64,000 bases of DNA, taken from assembly GCA_015680685.1 (NCBI GenBank), contig MNCI01016470.1, positions 629,850-693,849 on the forward strand, written 5' to 3'. A program made the position numbers and the translations under genes. This document shows positions 44,881 through 57,448 of the stretch, piece by piece. The DNA is from Gnetum montanum. Taxonomy: Eukaryota; Streptophyta; Gnetopsida; Gnetales; Gnetaceae. A model generated the notes under the pieces. The model saw only the letters and a list, made by a program, of their open reading frames with translations, did no database searches and was not told the origin of the DNA. Numbering within the stretch: position 1 is the first letter of the stretch; every line of letters begins with the position of its first letter.

Positions 44881-47800
44881 TTTCAACTTTCTTCAAAATA
44901 TGTTGAGGCTTTGTAACCCTCCAACAAATCCTTTGTGATTTCCTGGATGTAATAAAAAATTTTAGTTTATAGTTTCCCTTATGTTTGATTTTTTCAAAGT
45001 AATTTCACTCTTATTAGATTGTTGCAATCCACATTAATGTTAATGCTTCACTACCATCTTTGTTAGAACTTCTGACTTATGTTCTTCAACATAATCATTG
45101 ATGAGCTCAAATCCCGTTAGTGTTAGAATTGGTGAGCCTAGTGTATGAATCATCTTAATTTATCTAGATATGTAGGAAGTAGATGTAGTTGTGGAAGCCC
45201 TTACCATGATAGTAAGACACCTAAAAATAGTGGTATTCACTCAACTATTTTTGGAATCTATTGTTGCAAACATACAGAATGACTATGTTGATGATGGATG
45301 GACTTTTGTGAAGCCATTTACAGCAAAATGTGAGTCCTTGCAATAGTTTTTTTCATGTGTGGGCCTTTTTCGATCTGCATTGTAGAGCGTAGAAGAAATC
45401 CTCAATTCCAAAACCACCACATCTAACAATTATTTGGTATGTTTTAGAAATGAATTTCCTTAGAATTAGGATGTGATGTAGGTTAGCTTAAGTGGAGGGA
45501 ATGGCCACTGGAAAATATATATTTTTCATATATGTACATTTTTCTGTTATGCAATAATAAAAATCATTCAAGGCTACATGATTAGCTATGGTATGGAACT
45601 TGTTTCTTTTGGTATACTATTAGCACATTGAACATGCATTCTAAATTTGATATGGTAGATATATCATGCTAGCAGTTTGATGAAATGCATTATTGAATTG
45701 TTATTTTGTGGGATGCAATTATATATGGGTTTATCATAGGATGGGGCTAGAACTTGTCTGTGAGATGCTGACCAGTGAACTGAATCTTCATTAGATGATT
45801 CAATTTTCTTAGCTTATGTGAATGAAAAATTTTCTCCATTGATCAAGAAAATCATTTTGGACTTTCATGTTCTAGTGCATGGTTTTTTGTTTACATATTG
45901 CAGGTGCTTACTACTTAAGATAGCCAAAGATGCCTACTAGAAACTTATTATTTTTTGTTTCCAAATTTTAAGATGCATCATTAATAGCCATTTCAATGAG
46001 CATTGAAGATTTTGGTCTCATGATGCTAGAAGGCCTGATTCCAAATTGATTTACCCTACCAGTATTATCTTTGTTTGAATAAATGTTGTTGAATATGTGC
46101 ATAGCCTCATTTCAACAATTATTTATGTATCAGACATCATGCAACCAGTGTTGTTGCTCCTACATGTAGGATTCTTGGTATTATGAACTTTTCTTTTCTT
46201 TGTAACAATAGAGAATTAGATATTCAATGTTGTCTTTAAAATGAGTTATTTGCATAAGCTTTTGAACATTTTGTAGAGTGAAATAATAAAAAACTAAACA
46301 AATATTTGAGACCTTTGCTCTTTTTGGTATGATGCTATTAGTTTGTAACTCAAATAAATCTTTAAGAAAGCAAGATGATACATGAGTTGTCATTGTAGAA
46401 ATGCATTCTCATTGCAACATCTATTTTTCTGGGGCTTTAAATTTGGCTTGAACTATTTATCTGGAATAGGAATTTGGTTTTGATCCTCATTGGATTTTGA
46501 TTTTTTAATTCTTAGGATGGAGTTTTATGCATGGTTCAGTTAATCATATGACATAAATATAGTGATGGGTAGATTACTTACCTTGACAGGGTTCATGGTG
46601 GTTGGGATTCTTTAATCCTACTACATTGCAAAGCCTTCAAGTATGTTAACAATACCACTATGTTAGCCAAAAGATAAATGACTATGATGATGTTATGCTT
46701 AGTATTGTACCCTATCACTAATCTTTCTTAATAGTACAATTGAGCTTTACATCACTCTCATCAATGGTATAGATGGGGTTGTTATCATGACCAGATAAAT
46801 ATGGAATCTTTGCTTTCTCATCACTACAATAACACTACCTTAGCTGGCTAGACTTGTGGTAAAGTCTACTGGGAATTTGTAAGAAATTTTTTTTTTCCTT
46901 ATTTTTACCATTTTAAATTTATTTTTATCATGTTTAACACAAATTTGGGTTGTTGGTTGAACATGATAGTATGTCAGTTTAATGGAAATTTGATGTTGTT
47001 CCTTGAACTTGTTATTGGATACAAAATTTTTGAGGGAATATCAATGCAAGGATCACATTTGGAAATGATAAAAGCATTACAAAGAGGGCATTTATTCTAT
47101 CAAAAATGTTGTAGATGTATTTATAAAGCACACACACAAAACACCCAGTTGTAGAGATCAAAAAACCAGAATATGCTATCATCATAGCCTACCTTAATAG
47201 CGTTTGGCAGCATTATCTTCACACCACTATTTCAGCCAAATCCAGTATTCTGAATCAAAAAAAATTTTATTAGTGTGATATTCCATTAAATTTTTTTTCA
47301 TATCTATTCTTCAGTATAATTAAAAAATATATCCACTTCTTTCTATATTTAATCATCCTACCCTTATCCCAACTACATTGAGTTGACTATATAAGTTCTT
47401 TTATGTTATTTTCTTCTATTAAGATTTAAATAAGCATTAATACTCAAATCTTGGATGTCTTTTTTTATGCAGGTAAACAAATTATGTCTTAGTCTACCTC
47501 TTTGTTGGTTCTTCTTAGCTTTATATTTAAATTTGCAACAGAAATTTTTACTTCTAGAATTTCAATTTCTACATCAACCTTAAATTTTTCATTTGCTTAT
47601 TTCTCTTCTAGATATTTGCAACTACTGGATTAGTTTCTCTTCAAGATCCAAATCTCTTCCTGAGAAAATTGGATTAGTTTCTATACCTAGATCAATATGA
47701 TTTAGGGACTAATCTAATGTTATTATACAACTTTAAAATAGTATAGTCTATTCTGCTTTAATTTTAGAATTGGATATATATTAAAGCATTGGATATAGCC
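44881..47800. other. AT-rich interval without recognised genes
   Basis: No LTR, no conserved reading frame and no clear repeat. Short ORFs (46181-46393, 46930-47154) show no domain. CCCTTATCCCAACTACATTG near 47350 vaguely resembles the 3' tails of plant RTE elements, but alone is too weak to call. Confidence 0.4.
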
Positions 47801-47804
47801 AAGA

Positions 47805-48005
47805 TGATCAACTATGAAAGTCATTTTCTTGCTAAGATAAGTCATTGAGAAATGTTCAAATAAAAGGAATAATTTTCACATTGTTTTCATTTATTTCAAG
47901 AAGGTTTATGATAGAGCTGCTAGAGAGATAATTGAGTGTATTCTAAATAGGAAAGATATCCTAATTGGATATATATAATACTTGGTAAGGTATATGTTAT
48001 GGAGT
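47805..48005 (+). pseudogene. RTE-type LINE reverse transcriptase fragment
   Basis: Reads TMKVIFLLR, then VIEKCSNKRNNFHIVF, then YFKKVYDRAAREIIECIL and ILIGYI. This is the conserved LINE block around F-I-D-x-x-K-A-Y-D-x-V-P-R, with the first Asp changed to Tyr and Ala to Val. Only about 65 residues are recognisable; one TAA interrupts them. Flanks are too decayed to define the element. Confidence 0.7.
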
Positions 48006-48343
48006 TACAAATAGGAAGGTATCCTAACTGAATATAGTCAACTTGTTTAGTCAAATCTATTATATGGTTGAAAAACTTTGGTCTAATTTACCTACAGTAA
48101 ATTATCAAAAATATCTTTGATGGAAACATTTAGAATATGTTGAAAAAAAAATTTCTTGTAGGAAATTTAGGAAAATGCTCAAAATCCATATAATATTTTA
48201 TTAGCACAGGCAAATATGCTACCTATAGAAATTGTAGCTCTTCAAAAAAAATTGCAATTTTATAAAAAAAATGCTTGTTAGTCTTATCATTCACTTATTC
48301 ACCTAAGTTTATAAGCTCATTTAGGAAAAACGATGGTTCAATG

Positions 48344-48348
48344 ATGGG
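48344..48348. repeat. Target-site duplication ATGGG (left)
   Basis: ATGGG directly outside the LTR end at 48349; the same five bases sit at 57444-57448 outside the other LTR. Confidence 0.85.
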
Positions 48349-49151
48349 TGATGAGCAACGTTGTATCCCTATGCTCAAACGAATACAAGTGTGTACACAC
48401 GATCTAGTTGAACTCCGCATATGGAATAGTTGTGGCACCTAGATAGTTATACATTGATTGCAATTTGTTGTCTTCCCACTTGGACTAGTAGTATCTTGGT
48501 CACATGTGGTTTAGTGCAGAGTAAGGCATATGATGTTGTCCTAATTTTACATTACTTGTGATGACAAAAAAGATAAATTGATCAAACTAATAATGCAAGA
48601 AAAATCTAAATTAGCCTATGATGATGGTATCTCTCCTTAACCATCTGTACACATCTTGGACTTCATGGGATTATTGCTTGGCATGCCAAGTATTTTCACT
48701 GAAATGCATACACATTCCACTTAATGACAAGAAAAGTAAATAACAATAAATCCAACTGTTAACTAAAGAAGGCATTAAATAATTAAAACAACAAAAATTA
48801 ATCTAAGTGAATTTTGCAATGATGAAGGTAATCTTGATCTTTATTTTCAATCATGCATGTGTCCAAGTATGTCACACTTAAACAAAGGTGTCGTGCAATT
48901 ACAAACATCACATTATGGGCATGCGCTGGGAATAAACTAGCTTGAAAGAAAGAAACTAAAAACTAAACTACCAAAAGAACTAGAAAGAAAAGAAATTCCC
49001 TCAAAAATTATCAATTGTGTGCTTAAGTGTTGTATTTACAGGTTAACATAGGAATCATGATATTGCATATACGATATCGTATCTAGGCCACGATATCATG
49101 TACTCAATATCGCATACCCGATATTGCGGCCTGGAAAACTATAATTCATCA
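48349..49151 (-). mobile_element. 3' LTR of the minus-strand gag/ORF2 element
   Basis: An 803-bp LTR, TGATGAATTATAG...CTCATCA in minus orientation. The GATATCG palindrome cluster is at 49060-49130 and the TATA-like TGTAAATAC just downstream. The sequence outside its inner end is not a PBS, which makes it the 3' LTR. Confidence 0.85.
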
Positions 49152-49318
49152 TATCCCATGACTAAATAAAAACTCTTCCTCAAGTTAATATAATGAGAAA
49201 CAATCCCCTTACAAAACATTATGAAGGTATGGAATTATTGACTACTACTGACTAACCATGCTGCAATATGGGAAACACAAAACTTGGACACAAAACACAA
49301 AATACAAAATGTTGGAAC

Positions 49319-52067
49319 TCATGTGATTCCCAGAGGTGGTGGCTCCTCCATTGGTTCTTTTTCTTTGTCTCATACTATAATCTTTTGAGATTGCTAATGT
49401 GTGAGAAATGCCTACAATTTCTCTTCTTTTGTCCAAGGATCATGCATAGTCCATGCTCATGTCCCAATGTTTGATGGAGCTGGCACCTCCCATAGACATG
49501 GTAGCTATGGAAACATCTGGTTCGTTTTGACATACCACATAACAAACTTTTGTCATTCCTTCTCACAGTCTTTGGCTTTATCTTGTAATTCATGGTAATC
49601 TATCAAACCAAATTTGCTGCAACATCTCTTTAATCATGGTAGCTTACTTTAACCACTTCTAATTTTTACAATGTTTTCTTACATTCGGCAAACTCTATCT
49701 CATACTTAGCATAAGTTCCCGCTACCTGTTTCTTAAGCTCATTTCTTAGGTTTCCTATTGTTAACATGGCTAAGTTGGCATATTTCATATTTTCCAACTC
49801 CATGTACTTTGTTAAGTCTTGAATCTATAGGTCCTAGCTTTTCAGTTCCACTTCATGGGCAAAGGTATATGTATCCAATATGGCTCGCCAATTAGTGTGT
49901 TGAGCACTAAAAGAGCTAATGTGAGTCTTAGCTATACAAATCTCCTTTTTAATTTTTTTTTGTACATCCCCACCTGATCACAAAAGTTCTCTTTCAACTT
50001 CTCATGCTTCTTGGCCTCATTCTACCACGCACTGATCTCTATTATTGTCTTTTAATAGACACCAGTAACCTCCTCCATAGAAAGGGTTCTATTTTTCCTA
50101 GCCAAGTAATTCATATCTTGGTTGACATGTACTAATTTTTCTTGCATCTGTTGAAAACTTTTTTCAAGAACATTCTTCTGTTTCTCAATTTCCATCAACT
50201 AAAGATTTTTAGCAACAAGATGTTTATTCTCCTCTTGTAGGGCCTTGAGAGCCTTAGCATGTGCGTATGTTTGAGCTTGTACCTTGGAAGCATTCCAATC
50301 AACCTATTCTTTCTCCCTTACCACCTTTTTATTCTCTTCTAACAACTTATTTAGTTGCTTATTTCTAAAAATATCCAATTACTCAGCTGCAATGAATTGG
50401 AAAGGATCCCTTTGTTCAGCTTATAGGGTGACGAGCTTTTCTTGCAGTCTTTGCAACTCCACTTCCACATGCTTGACCCTAACTTCAGCCATGACCAATT
50501 TTCCTTTATTTGAAACGAGGTCTAATTGTACTACTATGACATCCTGATGGATGTCAAATAAGAAAGTCATGACTTTTCCTATTTGCAGCAAGTGATCCAA
50601 AACATCATCATATTCTGCAAGAGCCATTGAGGAACCAACCAAAACTTGAGCATCACATGCTCTCATGAAATCCATTGGTGGCACAATAGGGATATTAAAA
50701 GGTTCTTTGATGTGGTCTGTGACCACTTCTGCTATGCTTGCTACATCCTGGTGTTGCACGACCACAACTATGGCACCTTCACCAGTTTCTAATCTAACTT
50801 GGAAGGATGCAGCATTCCCAAAGATCTACGAAGACCACTAGGACTCTCCTCCTAAAATCAATGAAATGTGTCCACTCGTAGGGTTAGCTAAAATAGTGGA
50901 CTACACGACATCATCAATGACCCTGAATAAATTCTTAGCATCACAACTCCCCCAACTTATCATCTCAGTAATGGTCTTAAGATGACTAATGAACGGTCGA
51001 TACTCTTGTTGCGGTGGTGGCAATTATTGGACTTACTAGCTTGTGGGTTGTGTGTTGGGCCCTACTTCTTATTATTGGCTAGGTCCTACCATTTGAGGCA
51101 CAGTGGGCCCAAATATTTTCTCTTCTTCTTACTTTGATTGCTTGCCAATGTCTTTCCTTAGCATTGGCAATTTGAGTAGTTTAGTATACAAAGCATTTTG
51201 GGCTTTTCTAAGAATATCATTTATATAGCCTAAAATTCCAACATGTTTGCACAATTTCCTGATGAGACAAGGGAAAGGTAAGGGAAGCTTCCCTATCTTT
51301 CTTTCTTTGAATAACCTTAGTATTCCCATCAAATATAAATGGGGCAAATTGCATTAAATTTTCCCATCAAAATTTCACTACTTTGCATCACATAAGTATA
51401 TAGTCTATTTAGGCCTTTGGTGGGGAAAATGTGATAAGTGCTAATCTTGAAGTAAATCCTCTCTTCTAGGGTCAATTTTCCATAAGCTTTATTTTCTTTA
51501 TCGTAAGCCCGTTTCAACCATAACTTTCTTGCACTCGCATCTAAGCGAGTGGACAGATGAGCAACCTTTGGTTCTTTATTTGGAAGCTTCAAGAAATCTA
51601 CAATGGCCCTTATAGAGAAATCAACAAGAATTCCACCTATATTAGCAATGGTGCTTTCTTCCTTGCTATGCCAAAATTGGTATGTCTCACCCAAATACCA
51701 GTCACCACTTTCTGAGAGAATGGGCCACAATGGAGATGCCTTAAGTTGAGTCTTCACAAGTTCAAGGGAAAACTTGGTGAAAGGCCTAAAAATTAATCTT
51801 CACGATCATTGCTAAAAAGATGGACTTCTCTTGAATTACTTGGAGACATTCTAGGCACAACGTGAGATGTTGCCCTAGTTCTGGGGCTCTAACTTCTCCA
51901 CCTTCTGCGTGGCCAGATTGCACTATCATAGGGGTTTCCTAATCAATTTTGAATGAGTGTGCTTCCTACTCTACATGTTCTATGTGAGGTCCCTAGCCTC
52001 TACCTCCTCTTAAATGTTTGGCTACTCCTTGCGAAGATCCTACTCAATCTCCTCTTTTTGGAGCCAC
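49319..52067 (-). pseudogene. ORF2 (minus copy): transposon-protein-like domain plus coiled coil
   Basis: Same gene as 32772-35546. The start codon has changed to GTG at 52067 (TGTGATTATAG|GTGGCTCC), and the stop TGA at 49319 has the same ACATGAGTTCC context. The N-terminal domain is open over 142 codons (51757-51329): WYLGETYQFWHSKEES, ILVDFSIRAIVDFLKLPNKE, LTLEERIYFKISTYHIFPTK, GLNRLYTYVMQ. LPFPCLIRKLCKHVGILGY follows at about 51260. A further piece at 50765-50421 reads VVQHQDVASIAEVVTDHIKE and VLDHLLQIGKVMTFLFDIHQ, then coiled coil. Stops interrupt the rest. Two decayed copies agreeing over their whole length show that the reading frame was once real. Confidence 0.75.
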
Positions 52068-52604
52068 CTATAATCACACAAAGATCAATTGTTACTAAGG
52101 TTATGTAGATGAATTTTTTATCAACTCATACCTTATTTATTACCTTATTTAATAGTCCATAATTATGTAGTATGATTTTAGAACTAGAAATATTTTTGAT
52201 AAATGGCTCCAAAATGTGTTATTGATGACCTTACATTGTTGGGTTTCATCAATTTCTTTACATGTGGCACTTACAATCATTTAGGTGGCATGGGTAATTG
52301 ATGAAAATTAACTTGGCATTTAAACATAAAATTTTTCTTTGGTAAATATTTAATTTCTTACCCCTATGATATCCTTTGAATGATAGCAAATTTTGAAAAA
52401 CGTATGCACACTTCCTACTGTAGTAAACCCAACACACCCCCACCCATCCCCCCCCTCCCTCTAACAACTACATGAAATAGTCTAGGTTCAAATAGGATTA
52501 GACGGAATTGAAATCGGAATCTTAGGGAGCTAGATATTACGCTTAGAAGATGGAGAGGTAAAGCTCTAATTCACAAAGGAAAATTTCAACAACTCCCCTA
52601 GTAT

Positions 52605-52658
52605 ATAGGTAGGCATGACTTGATATCACGTACCCGATATCGGGAAGGACGTGATATC
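52605..52658 (-). promoter_or_regulatory. Internal promoter with nested palindromes (minus copy)
   Basis: GATATCACGT (52622-52631) pairs with ACGTGATATC (52649-52658); inside lies a second perfect palindrome, CCCGATATCGGG (52633-52644). Downstream on the minus strand a CCTATATACTA box occupies the TATA position. Place and composition match the palindrome/TATA at 32231-32290. Confidence 0.65.
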
Positions 52659-52689
52659 GCATCCCCACCGATATGCACTAAATGCAAGG

Positions 52690-54007
52690 ACTGAGTGGAA
52701 ATAATCAATTTTCAATATGTAGTGGAGGATTTGACATTAAATTGGAAGGTTTGGGGTATTTTGAAAATTAATTTTGAGGCACAAGAAGTGTGTCATGGTG
52801 GAGTCATAAATTAAAATTTGTCAAAAGGGACTAGGATGAAGGATGCATAGTAATTGTTGAGGAATGATTGATTAAAATGATAAGGGAAAGGATAGTTTGA
52901 TTAGGTGAGTAGTTAGAGGGTGTAAAATAATGTGGTCAGGTGCAACAAGGACAAGTTACAAAAGTTACACAAGTGGATCCTCCCCAAAGCAAGCTCTAGC
53001 CTATGATGACCTTATGGAACCACACCTTTACTGTCTGTGGACACTACAGAAGTTGAATACAAGATATACCTATGAACAAAACACACATGTTAGAACCACT
53101 GAGTTGATATAATAACTCTACATTACACCAACCACAACTTATGAACATTTGGATAACAAGACGAGATGGCTTGCAAAAGGGATCACAAAAATTAGGGCAT
53201 GAGGTTTCTAATGATGGACACAATGGGATCTTGTGTGTAATTAGTGGTTAAATAACCATGTGTCTGGCTTTCCAAGTTTTAGACTAGGTCCATACCATAT
53301 TGTAGTGACACTACATCACTTCATCCCATCAGAAAACAACCATAAGTCTACCAAAGTTGCAAGGAGTAACATTACTTGGCATTTTGTTCAAGGGAGAAGC
53401 AAGGTAGGAGTGTCATGGTGGCACATTTTTATTGTTATTATTATTATTATTATTATTATTGATGACTCTATGAAGCTGTCTACCTTCAAGCATGGGTACA
53501 TGTCTTTTTAGTGGAATCCAAAAAAGCTTATTTAGTGCCATTTTGAGTTGCTCTTACTTCCATTTTTTATTAGATCTACAAGGATATAGTTACAACTTCT
53601 ACAACACGATAGAACATATGGAAGTAGTCAAACAGAATCTTCAAATTCCCTTAATGTCACATCCTTATCATTCCACCTTGGTCCTTCACTTGTCTCTCCA
53701 AAAAAAATGATTATCAAATTATTTATAGTTGGATGATGAAAACTATTACCATTGTGACTAGAACATGAACCTCTTATTAATGGAATAGGTGGATGGATGT
53801 CATGGTTTGAATGTCTGAATAATTAGTCCCTTATGACCAGGAAACATAGAGAAAAACCTCACCTTAATGGGAAACATGATCAACTTATTCATGGTCAAGA
53901 TTACAATGAAAAATTTAAAACAACAATTAGAAAAAGTAAAAGAAATAGAGAAATGACATAAAAATCATAAAATAAAAAGATAAAATAACACATAAAAATC
54001 CTAGAAA
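52690..54007 (-). other. Conserved non-coding tail after gag (minus copy)
   Basis: Matches the plus-strand tail, for example CATCCATCCACCTATTCC and TAAGAGGTTCATG near 53760, TCTCCCTTGAACAAAATGCC near 53395 and the TGTAGTGTCACT block near 53310. A plus-strand ATT microsatellite (about 53430-53462) is embedded in it. No coding frame. Confidence 0.7.
53430..53462 (+). repeat. (ATT)n microsatellite
   Basis: About ten consecutive ATT units. Confidence 0.9.
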
Positions 54008-56491
54008 TTAGAATGGGGATTGACCCCCACAACTAAAATTTTGGTCATGGCTAGGATTAATAAGTGGATGAATAGGATCAATGCATGTATGAAATGCTAG
54101 GAACCCTTCATGCCCCAACTACTGGGCATCTATTGGTGGTATGGTGGCTGGGTAGAGAAATCATTGGTAACACACTTGATTATAGAAAGCATAGTGGGGC
54201 AAGTTAGATGGTGTGTGTACATTATGAGGGAAATTCGGCCAACTATGGCATCCTTGACTATATGGCAATATGCATGGATATTTGTGTCCCTTCACATTAG
54301 CCAATTCACTAGATCATGTGGATGTTAGAGTGTGAGGTGGAGGCTTGGGTATAGTGACAAGGGCTATTGATGGAGCTAAGGAAGGTGTGGCACTAGGTTG
54401 ACCTTGGGTTGATTTAGAACATAGAGTAGGTTTGGAAGCATCATTCTTTTTCCTATGGCCATGCCTAAAGAAGGGACACTTCCAACATTGTGTAGGGAAC
54501 CTACTTTCATTAATAGCAATAGCACAAGTTACATCTATTAGTTGGCATAATGGTGCGGAACCATCCAATACATCTGATGGTAGTGTAGAAGGAGGTGAAG
54601 GATGAGAATACAAAGGGTGAGGAGAAGTGTAAGAAGTATGAGGTGGTGATCCCTTAGGAGAAGACATGGGTCGATGGTACTTGAGGGAGTGATAATGGCA
54701 ATTGAAGGTAGAGGATTTAGAACTGGTTGAAGAAACAAGATGTTGAACATAGTAGGTGTTTGGTTTTGGTGGAAAAGGAGGATATGGCTTGCTAGATGGT
54801 GGCCTCCTCCATGCCTATGAGTTTTTCCACTATGGTGGAGCAAAGTTTTGAGGTTAGTAATAGCTCCCCTTAGGATAGTACAAGGGGTTATGGGGTTGTC
54901 CTTAATTAGCTTGTGCAATAGGGATGTGCTCAAATCAATAACTTTGTATGAATTTTAAGTGCATCTTCCTTGTCCAATGCTCATATAGATGTGACAATAC
55001 TAGGCAATGGCCCGTTAGATGGTCATATAAATAGACATCACATCCATCCCCATTATCTGTAGTTGAGCCTTTTTTCTCATTACCCTTAGCCATTCTCCCT
55101 AGTTTTCAAATAGTGTTCTCAACTATTTCTAACTTCTATGCTCTTTGTTTGTTTTGGCTACCAGGTTTATTTTGGATGACCCTCTCCCCAATAGTGTCTT
55201 CTAAGTTTACACTTTATTCATTTTCCCATATAGTTATCTTGTTATGATTTGCCTCAATTTCATCTATCGATTTCTGTATTGGCAAATGTTGGGACTGTAT
55301 CACCCTTTTAGAATTGGTTGCTTCCTCTTCCTTATAGTTTTGGACCTTTTTTGTTTCTAGAGTTGGGTCCCACTCAAATGCTTTAGCATTCTTCCAATTA
55401 GATAATTCTCTCTCTTCTTTCGCTAGATGCTCTATTAGTTCTTTGACCTGGTGGGCTTGGATCTTATATAGTTGTCCTTGGGCATACTTTCAAAGGTTTA
55501 CACTTGTTTCATTACTAAGCTCATCGATAATGTGGAGTATTTTCTCTTTCTCAGAGAACCTATGACCTGGACATTTATTTAGTAAGGCATAGTATCTATC
55601 TAAGGCCATGTCCAAGGGTTCCTATTATTCTTGTTTCCATCTTTAGATTTGTCTCCTTAAGGCAGACACTTGCGCATAGGTCTGGTATCTTTTATTAAAA
55701 AGTTCTAACATGGTTGACCATCATCTGATTGAATTTGGTTCCAATGATCTATACCACACTTCAGCTTTATCGATTAGTGTCCTAGGAAACAGCTTAAGCT
55801 TTTTCCATTTACTGTCCACATTTTGAGCACACAAGAATCAAGGCTTGTAAATGATGTTGCAAATTTGAATCATAGCCTCTTGAAAATTTTGGAATATTAT
55901 TCAAGTGAGCTTAGGTAGTCAACTCTCCTTGTGATGCCTATGAGATATCTTAATGGCCTTTGTGATGTGCATTAGTCTTTTAGGAACTAATGAGGATTTA
56001 TCATTATCAGACAAGTTGTGATTAAAATCTCTATTTGATCGATGGTGACGATGGGGCTTGTGTTCATGTTGATAACCTTAAGTGTGTCTGTGGGTTTGAT
56101 TTTTGCTTTTGTTTTGTGGAGTTGTATGTCTATACGTATGTTCATCTTCATCAGAACTATATGTTGAAGTTGAGGGGGAAGATGAAAAGGAAGAACCAGT
56201 AGGATAGCCATGGCTTCTATAATGTTCCTCAAGGTCCCTTGGTTTATCATTTCTAAGTACCAAGGAGGTCTTAGGCCTTGAGGCCTCCCCTAGTTTAGGA
56301 TTGATGTTATCCTCTTCAAGATTGTCTACCTTAGGTAAATGTAGTCTTTGAGTGTTGTTAGGATGGCGATGGTCATGAAAAACCCCTTCATAAGGTGGAT
56401 CACTCCAATCTTCTTCATTGTATATTTCGTTAGTTCTCAAATGAATAGGTCCACTATATGGTTCATAATCATTTTTGTGTGAGTGAAACAT
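54008..56491 (-). pseudogene. gag: Gag of the minus-strand gag/ORF2 element
   Basis: Starts with ATG at 56491 (MFHSHKNDYEPYSGPIHLRT), 107 bp after the PBS. The first 137 codons are open and hold a serine-rich stretch (GSSFSSSPSTSTYSSDEDE). The core is stopped and frameshifted but alignable. The knuckle near 55040 reads C-D-V-Y-L-Y-D-H-x4-C, the CX2CX3HX4C pattern with the second Cys turned to Tyr. The C-terminal part is open (54667-54314) with PPHTSYTSPHPLYSHPSPPS and CPFFRHGHRKKND. It ends DQNFSCGGQSPF and TAA at 54008, matching the gag ends at 30844 and 63571. Confidence 0.8.
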
Positions 56492-56597
56492 TTTTTTTGA
56501 CTTGTGGTGTGTGTTTGAATACTTCTCAAAAGATATATCGTTAATACCCTTTGACAGTGATCTTGTGTAATATTACTAATCTAGATAACTAGCACCA

Positions 56598-56616
56598 TTC
56601 TTAGAAATGGTGCCAA
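56598..56616 (-). other. Primer binding site
   Basis: TTGGCACCATTTCTAAGAA on the minus strand, directly inside the LTR end. It differs from TTGGCGCCGTTGCCGGGGA by transitions plus one transversion. Confidence 0.7.
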
Positions 56617-57443
56617 TGATGAGGGATGAGGTACCCCTACACTCAACCATATGAATATGAGCATGTACGCATGATTTGGTCAAACTCCACGAATGAACTA
56701 GTTATGGCACCTAGACAATTATATGCTAATCACAATTCGCTATCTTCCCACCTGGACTAGTAATAGCTTGGTCATGTATGGTTTAGTTCAGAGTGAGGCA
56801 TATGATGTTGTCCTAATTCTACATTACTCTTGATGATAGAAAAGATAAATTAATTAAACTAATAATGGAAGCAAAACCTAAATTAGCTTATGGCAATGGT
56901 ATATGTCCTTAATCGTCCGTATACATCTTGGACTTCATGGGATTATTGTTGGGCATGCCAAGTATTCACACTTAAACACTCGTAATTAAGGTGTACACAT
57001 TCTGCTCAATGATAGGAAAAGTAAATAACAATAAATAAAATTGTTAAGTAAAGAAGGCATTAAATAATTAAAACAACAAAAATTTATCTAAGTGAATGCT
57101 GTAATGATGAAAGTAATCTTGACCTTTTTTTTAGTCATGCACGTGTCCAAGTATGTTACACTCGAACAAAGATGTCTTGCAATTATAAATGTCACACTAC
57201 GGGCATGCACTGGGAATAACTAGCTTGAAATAAAGAAACTAAAAACTAAATTGCCAAAGAACTAGAAAGAAAAAAAATCCCTCAAAACTTTTCAACTGTG
57301 CGCCTAAGTGTTGTATTTATAGGCTAACATAGGAATCACAATATTGCATATATGATATCGTATCCAGGTCATGATATCGCCCCGATATCGTATACTTGAT
57401 ATCAAGTACCCAATATCAGGGCCTAGAAAACCACGATACATCA
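56617..57443 (-). mobile_element. 5' LTR of the minus-strand gag/ORF2 element
   Basis: An 827-bp LTR, TGATGTATCGTGG...CTCATCA in minus orientation. The GATATC/CGATATC cluster lies at 57340-57425; AATAAA-type R region and GGGGTACCTCATCC end match the other family LTRs. Confidence 0.85.
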
Positions 57444-57448
57444 ATGGG
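57444..57448. repeat. Target-site duplication ATGGG (right)
   Basis: Identical to 48344-48348; direct copies on the same strand flank the element. Confidence 0.85.

Larger units (their letters stand above)
48349..57443 (-). mobile_element. Pol-less Athila-like LTR element with gag and ORF2 (minus copy, complete)
   Basis: A 9.1-kb unit in minus orientation: 5' LTR 57443-56617, PBS 56616-56598, gag 56491-54008, tail 54007-52690, internal promoter 52658-52605, ORF2 52067-49319, PPT-like TCATGGGATA beside 49151, 3' LTR 49151-48349. It is flanked by ATGGG on both sides, so gag, tail, promoter, ORF2 and LTRs entered the genome as one unit. As in the plus copy, no protease, RT or integrase is present. 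LTR-LTR identity by eye is roughly 85 percent, indicating an old insertion. Confidence 0.9.

Noticed and set aside
44881-48348. Search for a 3' LTR of the pol-bearing element
   Set aside because: No TGATGA...TCATCA block with matching U3, TATA or R sequence was found before the neighbouring minus-strand element.
53430-53462. ATT repeat as a functional element
   Set aside because: An ordinary microsatellite inside a decayed tail.
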